A stretch of DNA of 64,000 bases from Denitrificimonas halotolerans (GTDB taxonomy: Bacteria; Pseudomonadota; Gammaproteobacteria; Pseudomonadales; Pseudomonadaceae), in NCBI RefSeq assembly GCF_034259425.1, contig NZ_JAXIVU010000004.1:62001-126000 (forward strand), in the 5' to 3' direction. Shown here piece by piece: positions 24,465 to 33,005 of this stretch. Made by a program: the position numbers and the translations under genes. The notes under the pieces were generated by a model. The model was not told the DNA's origin. It worked only from the letters and a program-made list of their open reading frames with translations, and did no database searches. The first letter of the stretch is position 1. Each line of letters starts with the position of its first letter.

Positions 24465-25472
24465 TCAGTCCTTATTTCGCAGTAGTTGATCTTTGAGTTT
24501 GGTCGGTAGTTGACGAATGATCAACATATCGCGCTCTTCATCATATTCAACTTTAGAACCCAATAAGTGTGAATCAAAGCTAATGGAAAGTCCTTCTGCA
24601 CGTCCTGTAAAGCGACGAAATGCAGTTAATGTGCGTTTGTCAGCAGGAAACTCAGGTGATAGTCCGTAATCTTTATTACGGATGTGGTTATAGAATGCTT
24701 GTGGATTGTCTTCGTCTAGGACTTCAGATAAGCCTTCAATATTGACCACTTCACCGCGGCGTGACTGTTCGTTGGCGTAGCGGGTTAAAGTATCAGTTTT
24801 TTCTCGTGCTTGTTCTTCTGGCAGGTCTTCGGTTTCAACGTAGTCGCTGAAGGCTTTGAGTAAAGTACGAGTTTCGCTAGCGCCATCAACGCCTTCTTGG
24901 CAGCCTAAAAAATTACGAAAACCATCAATGATTTTCTTGCCATTTTTACCTTTTAAGTAAGAAATATATTGTTTGGATTGACTGTTGTTTTTCCATTCAG
25001 ATAGGTTGATCCGCGCTGCGAGGTGCAGTTGGTTGAAGTCTAAGTGGCGTGCAGTGTGGATGTCTAAATCCTGTGTTACTGCCATACCTTCATTATGCTG
25101 TAATACTGCGATGACTAAATGCTCGGTTGTGCCTTGTTGGTAATGAGCAAAGAGTAGGTGGCCTGACAAGCTGATATTGGCTGTTTCAAGGTGTTTTTTT
25201 AGATGTTCGATTGCTTGATGAGTGAAACTTGCGAAATCTAATTTTTCAGATAGGTAGTCACGGAGCCAGCCTTGCATGGGCCACTCAGTACTTTCAGTTT
25301 GAAAAAAACCCCAAGCTTTACTAGGTTTGGAGTTGTAGTTGTCATTTAAGTCAGCCAATACATGCTGCACATCACTGGAGTTGGGGAGCACGTTTTCACG
25401 GGTTTTCAGTGTGCTTGGACTGTCATCAGGTTTTTTATCAATAAAATGAACTATGCAGTTATGAATCGACAT
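24465..25472 (-). CDS. yejK: nucleoid-associated protein YejK/NdpA
   Basis: A 335-residue member of the 37-kDa nucleoid-associated protein family. Family-typical features are the start with IVHFIDKKPD, the internal FLGCQEGVD and the C-terminal LSISFDSHLLGSKVEYDEE. It binds DNA in the nucleoid, and its physiological role remains poorly defined. It precedes ppk2 with a one-base gap. Confidence 0.93.
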   Translation of the reverse strand: MSIHNCIVHFIDKKPDDSPSTLKTRENVLPNSSDVQHVLADLNDNYNSKPSKAWGFFQTESTEWPMQGWLRDYLSEKLDFASFTHQAIEHLKKHLETANISLSGHLLFAHYQQGTTEHLVIAVLQHNEGMAVTQDLDIHTARHLDFNQLHLAARINLSEWKNNSQSKQYISYLKGKNGKKIIDGFRNFLGCQEGVDGASETRTLLKAFSDYVETEDLPEEQAREKTDTLTRYANEQSRRGEVVNIEGLSEVLDEDNPQAFYNHIRNKDYGLSPEFPADKRTLTAFRRFTGRAEGLSISFDSHLLGSKVEYDEERDMLIIRQLPTKLKDQLLRNKD

Positions 25473-25553
25473 GCTGTTTATAACCTTTACTTTATATAAT
25501 AAAGCCGCGCCATATTGCGTGCAGATTGTTGTAAGGCGCTAAGCAAGGGAGAG

Positions 25554-26888
25554 TTAGACCGTGGAGTGTGCAGCTTTTAGATTCTGTAGACGTTTTAGGA
25601 CAAAACCTACATGTAAATGAAGCTCGTACAGCTCGTTAGTATATGACAGGGGCACTTCCACTTTAGCTAGCTCTTCTTGCAAGTCGTGTAGGCGCTGAAT
25701 TTCCTCATCAATATGTTCAGGTAAGGTAAAGTTATTGAAGCGTTGGTCCACATCACGCAGATATTTATACCAGCGATAGATACGTGCTCGAATACGCCAA
25801 CGGTAAATAGGGCCTGCCACTTTAAATAAAGGGAATAGCAACATTAGTAAAGGGATCACTAAGATGATATAGCGATCTGCTAATGAAGCGATCCTAAAGG
25901 GTAGGTAGCGCTGCAGAAGTGGTAAGCCTTTAGTATGGAAGTATTCTGCTTCGGTTAACGTTGAGAATTCGTGAGGAAAATTTTGTGGCCATGTGCCTGG
26001 AGCATCAATCAAGGTGCCAGCACTCATGACTTCTTGGGCTGCGGCTAAGATTAATGCGGTTAATGCAGGGTGAAAGTTTTCATTAGCCATGAGCATTGCA
26101 GCTGGGCCTAAGGTGACGATATCTTGGTGCGGCTGATTTGTGGCAAGGTTCAATAAGCCTTGAGGAACTTCGATTTGACTTAAAAAAGGGAGGCGAGCTC
26201 GGTATGCTGCAGCTTGATTAAAACTGACTAACTGCAACTCGGGATGGCTGGCGGCTTCTTTAATCAATGCGCTTTCTGCAGAGCCCAAAAAAAACGCAGC
26301 GTCCAGTTCATTGTTCAGTAGTTGTGTCAATGCTTTTTTACCACTGTAAGTTTGCCATTGTTCAGGCAACTCTTGACTATCATATTTATTGGCTTGTAGC
26401 AGTGGATCAACTACCATACGGATACCGCCTTGGTTTGAGCCAACTGCAGTGCGAAGTGCCAACAAATCATTTAGGGTGTTGATATAGATGCCTGAGCGGG
26501 AAAATAACCAAAGGGGTTCTTGGTAAATCGCGCCTAAGTTGTATAGAGCCTTGCGCTCTTGCAGTGTCATATCCAGTTCTTGACCGCTTTGCATCAGAGC
26601 TAAATTTACACCACTATTTTCATCGAGTAGTCGCTCTGCATTTTCTCGTGAGCCGCTGCTGTTAATTAGCTTCAGTTCAAAACCTTCTTTAGCTAATTCG
26701 GCTTTGAGTTTTTCGCCAAACAAAGCATATCCGCCTCCAGCAGCTCCTGTACTCATGGTTGCATGCATGGGAGGGGGGGGCGCTACAAAGTAAAATAGTG
26801 CTGTAACCAAAGCAGCTAATACTGGCACTAACCATAGGTTAGCGCGGATCATAATCGAGAGGTCTTTGAGGATACGGTTCATGGACAT
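25554..26888 (-). CDS. TAXI family TRAP-like solute-binding protein, membrane anchored
   Basis: A 444-residue protein with an N-terminal membrane segment (about residues 16-34), a TAXI-type substrate-binding domain starting at STGAAGGGYALFGEKL, a second membrane segment near 340-360 and a C-terminal cytoplasmic, partly helical tail of about 80 residues. The TAXI domain normally binds small acids for TRAP permeases, but no permease gene is nearby, so a sensing or accessory role is possible. It begins 20 bases after cbrB. A run of eight G lies at 26773-26780 within the 5' coding part, opposite four proline codons. Confidence 0.85.
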   Translation of the reverse strand: MSMNRILKDLSIMIRANLWLVPVLAALVTALFYFVAPPPPMHATMSTGAAGGGYALFGEKLKAELAKEGFELKLINSSGSRENAERLLDENSGVNLALMQSGQELDMTLQERKALYNLGAIYQEPLWLFSRSGIYINTLNDLLALRTAVGSNQGGIRMVVDPLLQANKYDSQELPEQWQTYSGKKALTQLLNNELDAAFFLGSAESALIKEAASHPELQLVSFNQAAAYRARLPFLSQIEVPQGLLNLATNQPHQDIVTLGPAAMLMANENFHPALTALILAAAQEVMSAGTLIDAPGTWPQNFPHEFSTLTEAEYFHTKGLPLLQRYLPFRIASLADRYIILVIPLLMLLFPLFKVAGPIYRWRIRARIYRWYKYLRDVDQRFNNFTLPEHIDEEIQRLHDLQEELAKVEVPLSYTNELYELHLHVGFVLKRLQNLKAAHSTV

Positions 26889-26908
26889 TCCTTGATCGGC
26901 TGGTAGTT

Positions 26909-28336
26909 TTAGGTATCGGAAGCTTTACGGCGCGGAATACCAAAACGCTGACGACGTTCCCACAAACATTTACGGCTAATGCCTAATTTTCGTGCTAAGT
27001 CAGTTTCTGTCATGTGATCTTGGTGCTCAAGTACAAAGTGCTGGAAATAGTCTTCTAGCGACAGCTCATTGGCGGCAGCCTCTGTTTCAGCTGCTTTACG
27101 CTCCTCTGCTTCTGCAGCTTTCTTTTCTTGGTGTGCAGCATCGCGCTCGTCTTTTTCTTCAGCTAAGTTCACATCAATGCCCATGAGCTCGGTGGTTACT
27201 TGGTTTTCTTCGCACAAAATGACTGCGCGTTCTAAAGAGTTTTCGAGCTCACGAACATTGCCTGGCCAACTGTATTTGAGCAGCGCTTTTTTAGCTTGCT
27301 CGGTAAAGCTCATAGGTGCTTTACCCATACTTTCGCATTGACGAGCCAGTAAGGTTTCTGCAATTTCAATGACGTCGTTGTCTCGGTCACGTAAAGCTGG
27401 GAGATGCAGGGCAATAACATGTAAACGGTAATATAAATCTTCGCGAAAGCCTCCAGTTTTTGATAAACCTTTTAGGTCACGGTGAGTGGCGGCAACTAAG
27501 CGTACATCGACTTTCTTCGATTGTACTGAGCCAACTCGACGGATTTCACCTTCCTGCAGTACGCGTAATAAACGTGCTTGTGCTTCGAGAGGAAGCTCGC
27601 CAATTTCATCTAAGAACAAGGTGCCACCATCAGCGGCTTCCACCAAACCAGCACGGGCAGTGGCGGCTCCAGTAAAGGCGCCTTTCTCATGACCAAATAG
27701 CTCGGATTCAATAAGGGTTTCAGGAATGGCTGCGCAGTTTACCGAAATCATTGGTGCTTTAGCGCGATCTGAGAGGTTATGGATGGCACGGGCGACCAAC
27801 TCTTTACCAGTACCCGACTCACCTTGAATCAGAACGTTAGAGTTTGTGGGCGCCACTTTGCGAATTTTACTGTATAGGGCTTGCATTTTGGCACTACTGC
27901 CAATGATGCCAATATCGGAGTTATCAATGACTTCGACAGCGTTGCTTGTTTGCACATCATTAGGTATGTCAACGCTTTGTTGGTGGTCTTGAATAATACG
28001 AGCAACAGTTTGCAACATCTCAGCGTGATCAAAAGGTTTAGCAATATAATCAATAGCACCTAACCGCATTGTATCGACCGCAGACCTTAGACTGGCATAG
28101 CTAGTCATAATAAGCACCGGGCGAGGCGCTGCGAGTCGGATCATTTCTGTACCTGGAGCCCCTGGTAAACGTAAATCGCTAATCACTAAATCAAATGATG
28201 TGATGTCGTGTTGCTCTTGTGCTTCTTGAACAGAACCTGCCTCGCTCACTTTGTATTGACTGCGTTCAAGTAAACGACGTAAAGCCGAGCGAATAATGGG
28301 TTCATCTTCAACAATCAAAATATGATGCATTGTCAC
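26909..28336 (-). CDS. cbrB: sigma-54 dependent response regulator CbrB
   Basis: A 475-residue NtrC-family activator. The receiver domain has the phosphorylatable Asp54 in ISDLRLPG. The AAA+ domain has GESGTGKE and the sigma-54 contact loop GAFTGA. The C terminus ends in a Fis-type helix-turn-helix (LARKLGISRKCLWERRQR). The sequence strongly resembles Pseudomonas CbrB, which with CbrA activates carbon and nitrogen catabolic genes and the CrcZ-type small RNAs. A charged Ala/Glu-rich insert lies before the HTH. It lies 35 bases past cbrA. Confidence 0.94.
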   Translation of the reverse strand: MTMHHILIVEDEPIIRSALRRLLERSQYKVSEAGSVQEAQEQHDITSFDLVISDLRLPGAPGTEMIRLAAPRPVLIMTSYASLRSAVDTMRLGAIDYIAKPFDHAEMLQTVARIIQDHQQSVDIPNDVQTSNAVEVIDNSDIGIIGSSAKMQALYSKIRKVAPTNSNVLIQGESGTGKELVARAIHNLSDRAKAPMISVNCAAIPETLIESELFGHEKGAFTGAATARAGLVEAADGGTLFLDEIGELPLEAQARLLRVLQEGEIRRVGSVQSKKVDVRLVAATHRDLKGLSKTGGFREDLYYRLHVIALHLPALRDRDNDVIEIAETLLARQCESMGKAPMSFTEQAKKALLKYSWPGNVRELENSLERAVILCEENQVTTELMGIDVNLAEEKDERDAAHQEKKAAEAEERKAAETEAAANELSLEDYFQHFVLEHQDHMTETDLARKLGISRKCLWERRQRFGIPRRKASDT

Positions 28337-28370
28337 TCTCTATAAACATTCAGTAAGTCGAGTTGTTTGC

Positions 28371-31337
28371 TCATGGCGATCCTTTAGATATTGGTGCGGA
28401 GGCTAGAGTATGGCGAGGTAAGCTGATACGGAAGCGTGTGCCGCGCTGCAACTCAAGATCAGCAGGACTGTCAACTTGGATATCGCCGTGATGCTCTTCA
28501 ATAATCGAGTACACTAGCGCCAACCCAAGGCCGGTACCTTGACCAGGATCTTTTGTCGTAAAAAAAGGCTCAAATAAGTGCGTTAAGTTTGCCGGACTAA
28601 TACCTGTGCCTTGATCTTCAATCGATAACTCTACCTGAGATTTGCTGGCGCTTGTACGGATATAAATCCGCCCGTTTTCTGGGCTAGCGTCGCGTGCATT
28701 CGATAGTAAGTTAATCAAGACTTGAACAAGGCGTTGAGGATCACCTAGGGTCCAGTATTGTGTATCGCATAGGTTGAAAAAGTTAACGCTTTTACCGAGC
28801 TTATTCAAACTAAGTAAATGTACAGCTTCACTAGCGACTTCAAATAGATTAACAGGTTCGTGAGTGTCTTGCTGCTGTTGACCTGAGTGAGAGAAGCTCA
28901 TTAATGATTGAACAATGCGAGTCACACGCTTTGTTTGTTCAACAATTTGATCACTGATTTCGGCAATTTCAGGGTCAGCATCACGTTCGTAGCGTAAATT
29001 TTGTGCTAGGCAAGCGATGCCAGTAATAGGGTTGCCAATTTCGTGAGCAACGCCTGCTGCCAAGCGGCCAATGGAGGCAAGACGTTCGGAGTGCATTAGC
29101 TTGTCTTCAAGAATGCGGGTTTTGGTTGCATCTTCAACAAGTAAGACTAAGTCTCCGGTGCCTGGGGAGGCTGTTTCGCCAATGGCTGCTTTGTGTAAAT
29201 TTAACCAGCGTGATTCATAGGTGCTGTGTAATGCGTGTTTATATAAATGAGCGCTACTGCCTTGGGTAAAATGAGTGAGTAGCTCGCGCCAAGGTTCATC
29301 AATTGTATTCAGACGAGAACCAACAACTCTTGATGCTGCGATACCTGTTAGATCTTCTAAGGCACGATTCCACATAAGAATTTCATTGTCTTTGGCCAGT
29401 GAGCATACGCCCATAGGCAAGTCTTGGAGGGTTTGTCGGTGGTAGCGCCGCAAGGTGTCTAACTCTGCAGCTAAACCTGTGAGACGCGACTTATAATCCT
29501 CAAGGCGCGTCTCAATAAAGTGAATGTCACTATTAATGTAGTTATTTGTGTCAGTTTTGAAAGGGAGGAAAGTGTCGACTAAATCTTGAGCGACACTGGG
29601 CCCCATTAAACCTGATAGGTTGGCTTTAATGCGTTCACGAATACGACGTAAAGCAAAAGGGCGTTTTTCATCAAATGGAAATTGTAGATCTTTTAATGCT
29701 TTTTCTACCTCTCTTTGCGCCGTTACAGCACCTAGGGGCTTAGCCAATTCCGTTGCAAGCTCTTGTGGATTGTTGGCATACAGCTCGTGTCGATGTTCTG
29801 CTTGACGGGTATTGCTGACTACGCAGGCTCGTGCGGCACTTTTTTCTTCAGCACTGGTGCGTGTCAATAAGGATACGAGAGTTAACAGGAGGCAGTTGAC
29901 TGTTAAAGCAACAGTAATGGATAGGTGCCATTTATCACCATTGAATACATGCGTGTAATCAAGGATTGGAAAGTAAACGTCTTGGATATTGCTTAGCATG
30001 GGTAATAGCATGCCTGCGGCCCAAATTAAAAGGCCCGCTATAGTGCCGCTAAGAAAACCATAGCGGTTGGCTTTGCGCCAGTACAGAGCGCATAGAACGC
30101 CAGGTAAAAATTGCAGTGCAGCAAAGAAGGCAACTAGACCGAGATTGGATAGGTCTTGTTCGGAGCGCAATAGTAAATAAAAGCTATAACCAGCGAGGAC
30201 TATGCCGACAATTAAGATGCGGCGTGCCCACTTTAACCAACGGTAAATATTGCCTTCTGCTGGAGGTTGGTAAAGGGGTAATACTATATGATTCATGACC
30301 ATACCTGACATGGCTAGAGTAAGGACAATGATGACTCCGCTGGCTGCGGAGAGTCCTCCCATAAAACCAAGTAGGGTCAAGCGCTCACTGTCCAGTGCGA
30401 GTCCTATGCCTAAAGTAAAATATTCAGGGGAGGTTGGTGCGCTCAACTTTAAGCCGGCCCATAGAATAGGCAGGATGGGTAGGCTCATGAGTAGTAGGAA
30501 CAGTGGTACACCCCAACTTGCAGTAATCATCGCACGGCGGTTAAGGTTCTCGGTAAATGTCATGTGGTACATGTGTGGCATGGCAATGGCTGAAGCGAAG
30601 AACAAGAGCAATAAGGTACGCCAAGGGCCTTCTTCGAGAGGCCGTCTAAGATTGTCTAATACATCTGGATTGCTGTTCAGCCAGTGATCGAGTCCACTGG
30701 GGCCATCAAACACTATAAAAAGTGCATAGGCCCCTATAGTTAATAATGCAACAAGCTTTACCAGTGATTCAAACGCAAGAGCAAAGACGAGCCCGTGGTG
30801 TTTTTCACGATTGGTTATATGTCGAGCACCAAATAAAATTGAAAATAAAGTGATTAAAATACAAAAGGCGAGAGCGACAAGATCTTGAATTGGCTTACCT
30901 GTGATGATGCTGATGGTATCAGTCACCGATTGAATCTGTAGAGCGAGTAAAGGTAAAGCGGCTAAGAGCATGCCTAGTGTAGTAATTGCACCTACCCAGC
31001 TACTTCTGAAGCGAAATGCAAGCAGGTCAGCTAAAGAGGAGAGCTGGTGAGTTCGCGTGAGCCGCAAAATAGGATAAAGCAGCACTGGAGCTAATAAAAA
31101 AGCACCGGATATACCTAAATAGATGGCGAGGAAGCCGTAGCCGTATTGGTGGGCTAAACCAACTGAGCCAAAAAAAGCCCAAGCACTGGCGTAAACACCC
31201 AATGACAAAATATAGGTTAATGGGTGGCGAACGATCCATCCTGGTACCCAGCCACGCTCTGTGGCCCAGGCAACGCCAAAGAGTGTGAGTAGATAGGTGG
31301 CGCTGATAAAAATCAGCTGACTTAGACTAAAGCTCAT
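28371..31337 (-). CDS. cbrA: sensor kinase CbrA with SLC5 transporter domain
   Basis: A 988-residue hybrid of a sodium/solute symporter-like domain (about 13 transmembrane helices, residues 1-500), a linker resembling the STAC region, a PAS domain and a histidine kinase. The phosphoacceptor His is in GVAHEIGNP, the N box is NLLSNARDAS, and G boxes are DQGTGIS and GQGTGLGL. In Pseudomonas CbrA is linked to histidine transport and CbrB phosphorylation. I use ATG 31337 (MSFSLSQLIF), inside the last codons of cbrX, for a coupled start; ATG 31343 is an alternative. Confidence 0.93.
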   Translation of the reverse strand: MSFSLSQLIFISATYLLTLFGVAWATERGWVPGWIVRHPLTYILSLGVYASAWAFFGSVGLAHQYGYGFLAIYLGISGAFLLAPVLLYPILRLTRTHQLSSLADLLAFRFRSSWVGAITTLGMLLAALPLLALQIQSVTDTISIITGKPIQDLVALAFCILITLFSILFGARHITNREKHHGLVFALAFESLVKLVALLTIGAYALFIVFDGPSGLDHWLNSNPDVLDNLRRPLEEGPWRTLLLLFFASAIAMPHMYHMTFTENLNRRAMITASWGVPLFLLLMSLPILPILWAGLKLSAPTSPEYFTLGIGLALDSERLTLLGFMGGLSAASGVIIVLTLAMSGMVMNHIVLPLYQPPAEGNIYRWLKWARRILIVGIVLAGYSFYLLLRSEQDLSNLGLVAFFAALQFLPGVLCALYWRKANRYGFLSGTIAGLLIWAAGMLLPMLSNIQDVYFPILDYTHVFNGDKWHLSITVALTVNCLLLTLVSLLTRTSAEEKSAARACVVSNTRQAEHRHELYANNPQELATELAKPLGAVTAQREVEKALKDLQFPFDEKRPFALRRIRERIKANLSGLMGPSVAQDLVDTFLPFKTDTNNYINSDIHFIETRLEDYKSRLTGLAAELDTLRRYHRQTLQDLPMGVCSLAKDNEILMWNRALEDLTGIAASRVVGSRLNTIDEPWRELLTHFTQGSSAHLYKHALHSTYESRWLNLHKAAIGETASPGTGDLVLLVEDATKTRILEDKLMHSERLASIGRLAAGVAHEIGNPITGIACLAQNLRYERDADPEIAEISDQIVEQTKRVTRIVQSLMSFSHSGQQQQDTHEPVNLFEVASEAVHLLSLNKLGKSVNFFNLCDTQYWTLGDPQRLVQVLINLLSNARDASPENGRIYIRTSASKSQVELSIEDQGTGISPANLTHLFEPFFTTKDPGQGTGLGLALVYSIIEEHHGDIQVDSPADLELQRGTRFRISLPRHTLASAPISKGSP

Positions 31338-31503
31338 CAGCATCGTCTCGGCTTTGTAAGATGAAAGTGATCCCAATGAGGATCAGCCATAACAAGTATG
31401 GGCGATACCAAAGACTATCTGCTGACGTCCACCATTGCATAATGGCAGGTGAAAACAGATAAATACCAACAACTAAAATAAGAACCAAACGGTAAATATA
31501 CAT
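31327..31503 (-). CDS. cbrX: CbrX-like small membrane protein
   Basis: A short inner-membrane protein (58 residues from ATG 31503, 62 from ATG 31515) with two hydrophobic segments separated by WWTSADSLWYRPY and a charged tail QSRDDADEL. In Pseudomonas the small gene cbrX precedes cbrA and is translationally coupled to it. Here its end overlaps the cbrA start by about 11 bases, which supports the same coupling. The name rests on position and general sequence pattern. Confidence 0.82.
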   Translation of the reverse strand: MYIYRLVLILVVGIYLFSPAIMQWWTSADSLWYRPYLLWLILIGITFILQSRDDADEL

Positions 31504-31576
31504 GTGACCACTCAATAACTAAGCGTCACCGATGGTAACCAAGCACGTGGCAATCTGCCACAGTTAATTTGTAATT

Positions 31577-32041
31577 CTAGCGAATGAATTGCCCTTGGCG
31601 ACGTTCAATTCGGAACTCAAGGGTGCTAGCTCGGTAGCCTGGTCGCAATGTTGGTAATGGTTGGCAGGACTGCCACTGGGTATTAGGTGCTAATGGACTT
31701 GCGCTGCTGTAATGGAATTCAGCGTACAGTGTTTGCACGAGGTTAATGCTTTCTCCGGGGCGATAGGCTGCGATACGCCATTTTAAATCTTTTAATGCAC
31801 GATCACTGTTGTTACGTATTTGCACAAGTATTGGTGTGTCAGGTGAACATGTATTGGGCGCATAGCTGATATCCATCTCCAAGCGATCGAGTCGCTGCTG
31901 ATTGGCGCGCTCATCTATAATTAACCAGATGGCAATGCTACCCAGTACAGTTAATATAGGAACGCCAATAGCTAAGGTACGTGCAGGGTAGCGTAGAAGT
32001 AAGCCAAGCCAAGTTAAAGGTATTAAAGCAGGCGGTAGCAT
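31577..32041 (-). CDS. small membrane-anchored protein of unknown function
   Basis: A 154-residue protein with a membrane helix at about residues 23-42 (LAIGVPILTVLGSIAIW) and then a soluble, probably periplasmic, domain with two cysteines (NTCSPD and WQSCQPL) that could form a disulfide. The domain is beta-rich by pattern. No family name could be assigned. It starts three bases after the yaaA stop and is probably co-transcribed with it. Confidence 0.75.
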   Translation of the reverse strand: MLPPALIPLTWLGLLLRYPARTLAIGVPILTVLGSIAIWLIIDERANQQRLDRLEMDISYAPNTCSPDTPILVQIRNNSDRALKDLKWRIAAYRPGESINLVQTLYAEFHYSSASPLAPNTQWQSCQPLPTLRPGYRASTLEFRIERRQGQFIR

Positions 32042-32044
32042 GAA

Positions 32045-32824
32045 TTAACCCTCGGGGTGATCGCGCAAAAAGACCAAGTGGTTTGCTTTGGATTCGTCTG
32101 CGCTGAAGTAATAACCGTGCTCGGTAAAGTTTTTAAGTGCTTCCAGTGAATCAACTTTGTTTTGTATGACATAGCGGGCCATAACGCCACGTGCTTTTTT
32201 TGCATAGAAGCTGATGATTTTATATTGTCCGTTTTTAAAATCTTTAAAATCCACATTAACTAAAGTCGCCTTAAGCAGCTTAGGTTGTACTGCTTTGAAG
32301 TATTCGTTGGATGCTAAGTTGAGCAATACATTAGCTTTTTGTTCAGCAAGGCACTGGTTGAGAGACTGGGTTAAACGATCACCCCAAAACTCATATAGGT
32401 TTTTGCCTTGGGCATTTTCTAATTTGGTGCCCATTTCTAGGCGGTAAGGCTGCATTAAGTCTAGTGGTCGTAAAACACCGTATAGGCCAGATAAAATGCG
32501 TAAATATTTTTGTGCGTACTGAAAGTCTTCAGCTGTTAAAGTTTCTGCCTCTAAGCCCGTGTAGACATCACCTTTAAAAGCTAAAATTGCTTGGCGTGCA
32601 TTGTCTGGGCTGAAGTTAGGTTGCCATTCGGTAAAGCGTGCCACATTAAGACCAGCCAGTTTGTCAGAGAGCTTCATTAACTCTGCTAGCTGGTTAGGAG
32701 AGTATTGGCGTAGGATCTCGATGAGCTGAGCAGACTGCTCTAGAAATCTGGGTTGGCTGTATTCTTTAGTCGTTAGGGGGCTTGTATAATCCAGCGTTTT
32801 TGCTGGTGAAATGACCATAAGCAT
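32045..32824 (-). CDS. yaaA: peroxide stress protein YaaA
   Basis: A 259-residue DUF328/UPF0246 protein. The start MLMVISPAKTLDY and the internal NLASNEYFKAV and KKARGVMARY are hallmarks of the family. In E. coli YaaA limits free iron and oxidative damage during peroxide stress and binds DNA. It is divergent from hrpA across 181 bases. Confidence 0.95.
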   Translation of the reverse strand: MLMVISPAKTLDYTSPLTTKEYSQPRFLEQSAQLIEILRQYSPNQLAELMKLSDKLAGLNVARFTEWQPNFSPDNARQAILAFKGDVYTGLEAETLTAEDFQYAQKYLRILSGLYGVLRPLDLMQPYRLEMGTKLENAQGKNLYEFWGDRLTQSLNQCLAEQKANVLLNLASNEYFKAVQPKLLKATLVNVDFKDFKNGQYKIISFYAKKARGVMARYVIQNKVDSLEALKNFTEHGYYFSADESKANHLVFLRDHPEG

Positions 32825-32891
32825 AAAGTTAAGATCCTTGTAATACGACTGCTGAGTAAAGTGTCAATAAGCTAATAGGTGGATAATATGC

Positions 32892-32920
32892 TTGAGTATA
32901 CTAGCTATCGGCAATATAGG
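32892..32920 (+). promoter_or_regulatory. candidate hrpA promoter
   Basis: TTGAGT (32892-32897) and TATAGG (32915-32920) are separated by 17 bases, about 90 bases before the hrpA start. The match is fair, not strong. Confidence 0.35.
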
Positions 32921-33005
32921 CGTGCACCTCTATGCAAATGAGCAGCAAATATGATGTAAACCTGCGACAATAGACAGCTCAATATTGGATATTTATTAGT
33001 CGTTA

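Noticed and set aside
30295..30687. 130-codon open frame antisense to cbrA
   Set aside because: It is a shadow of the transmembrane part of cbrA, with no ribosome-binding site.
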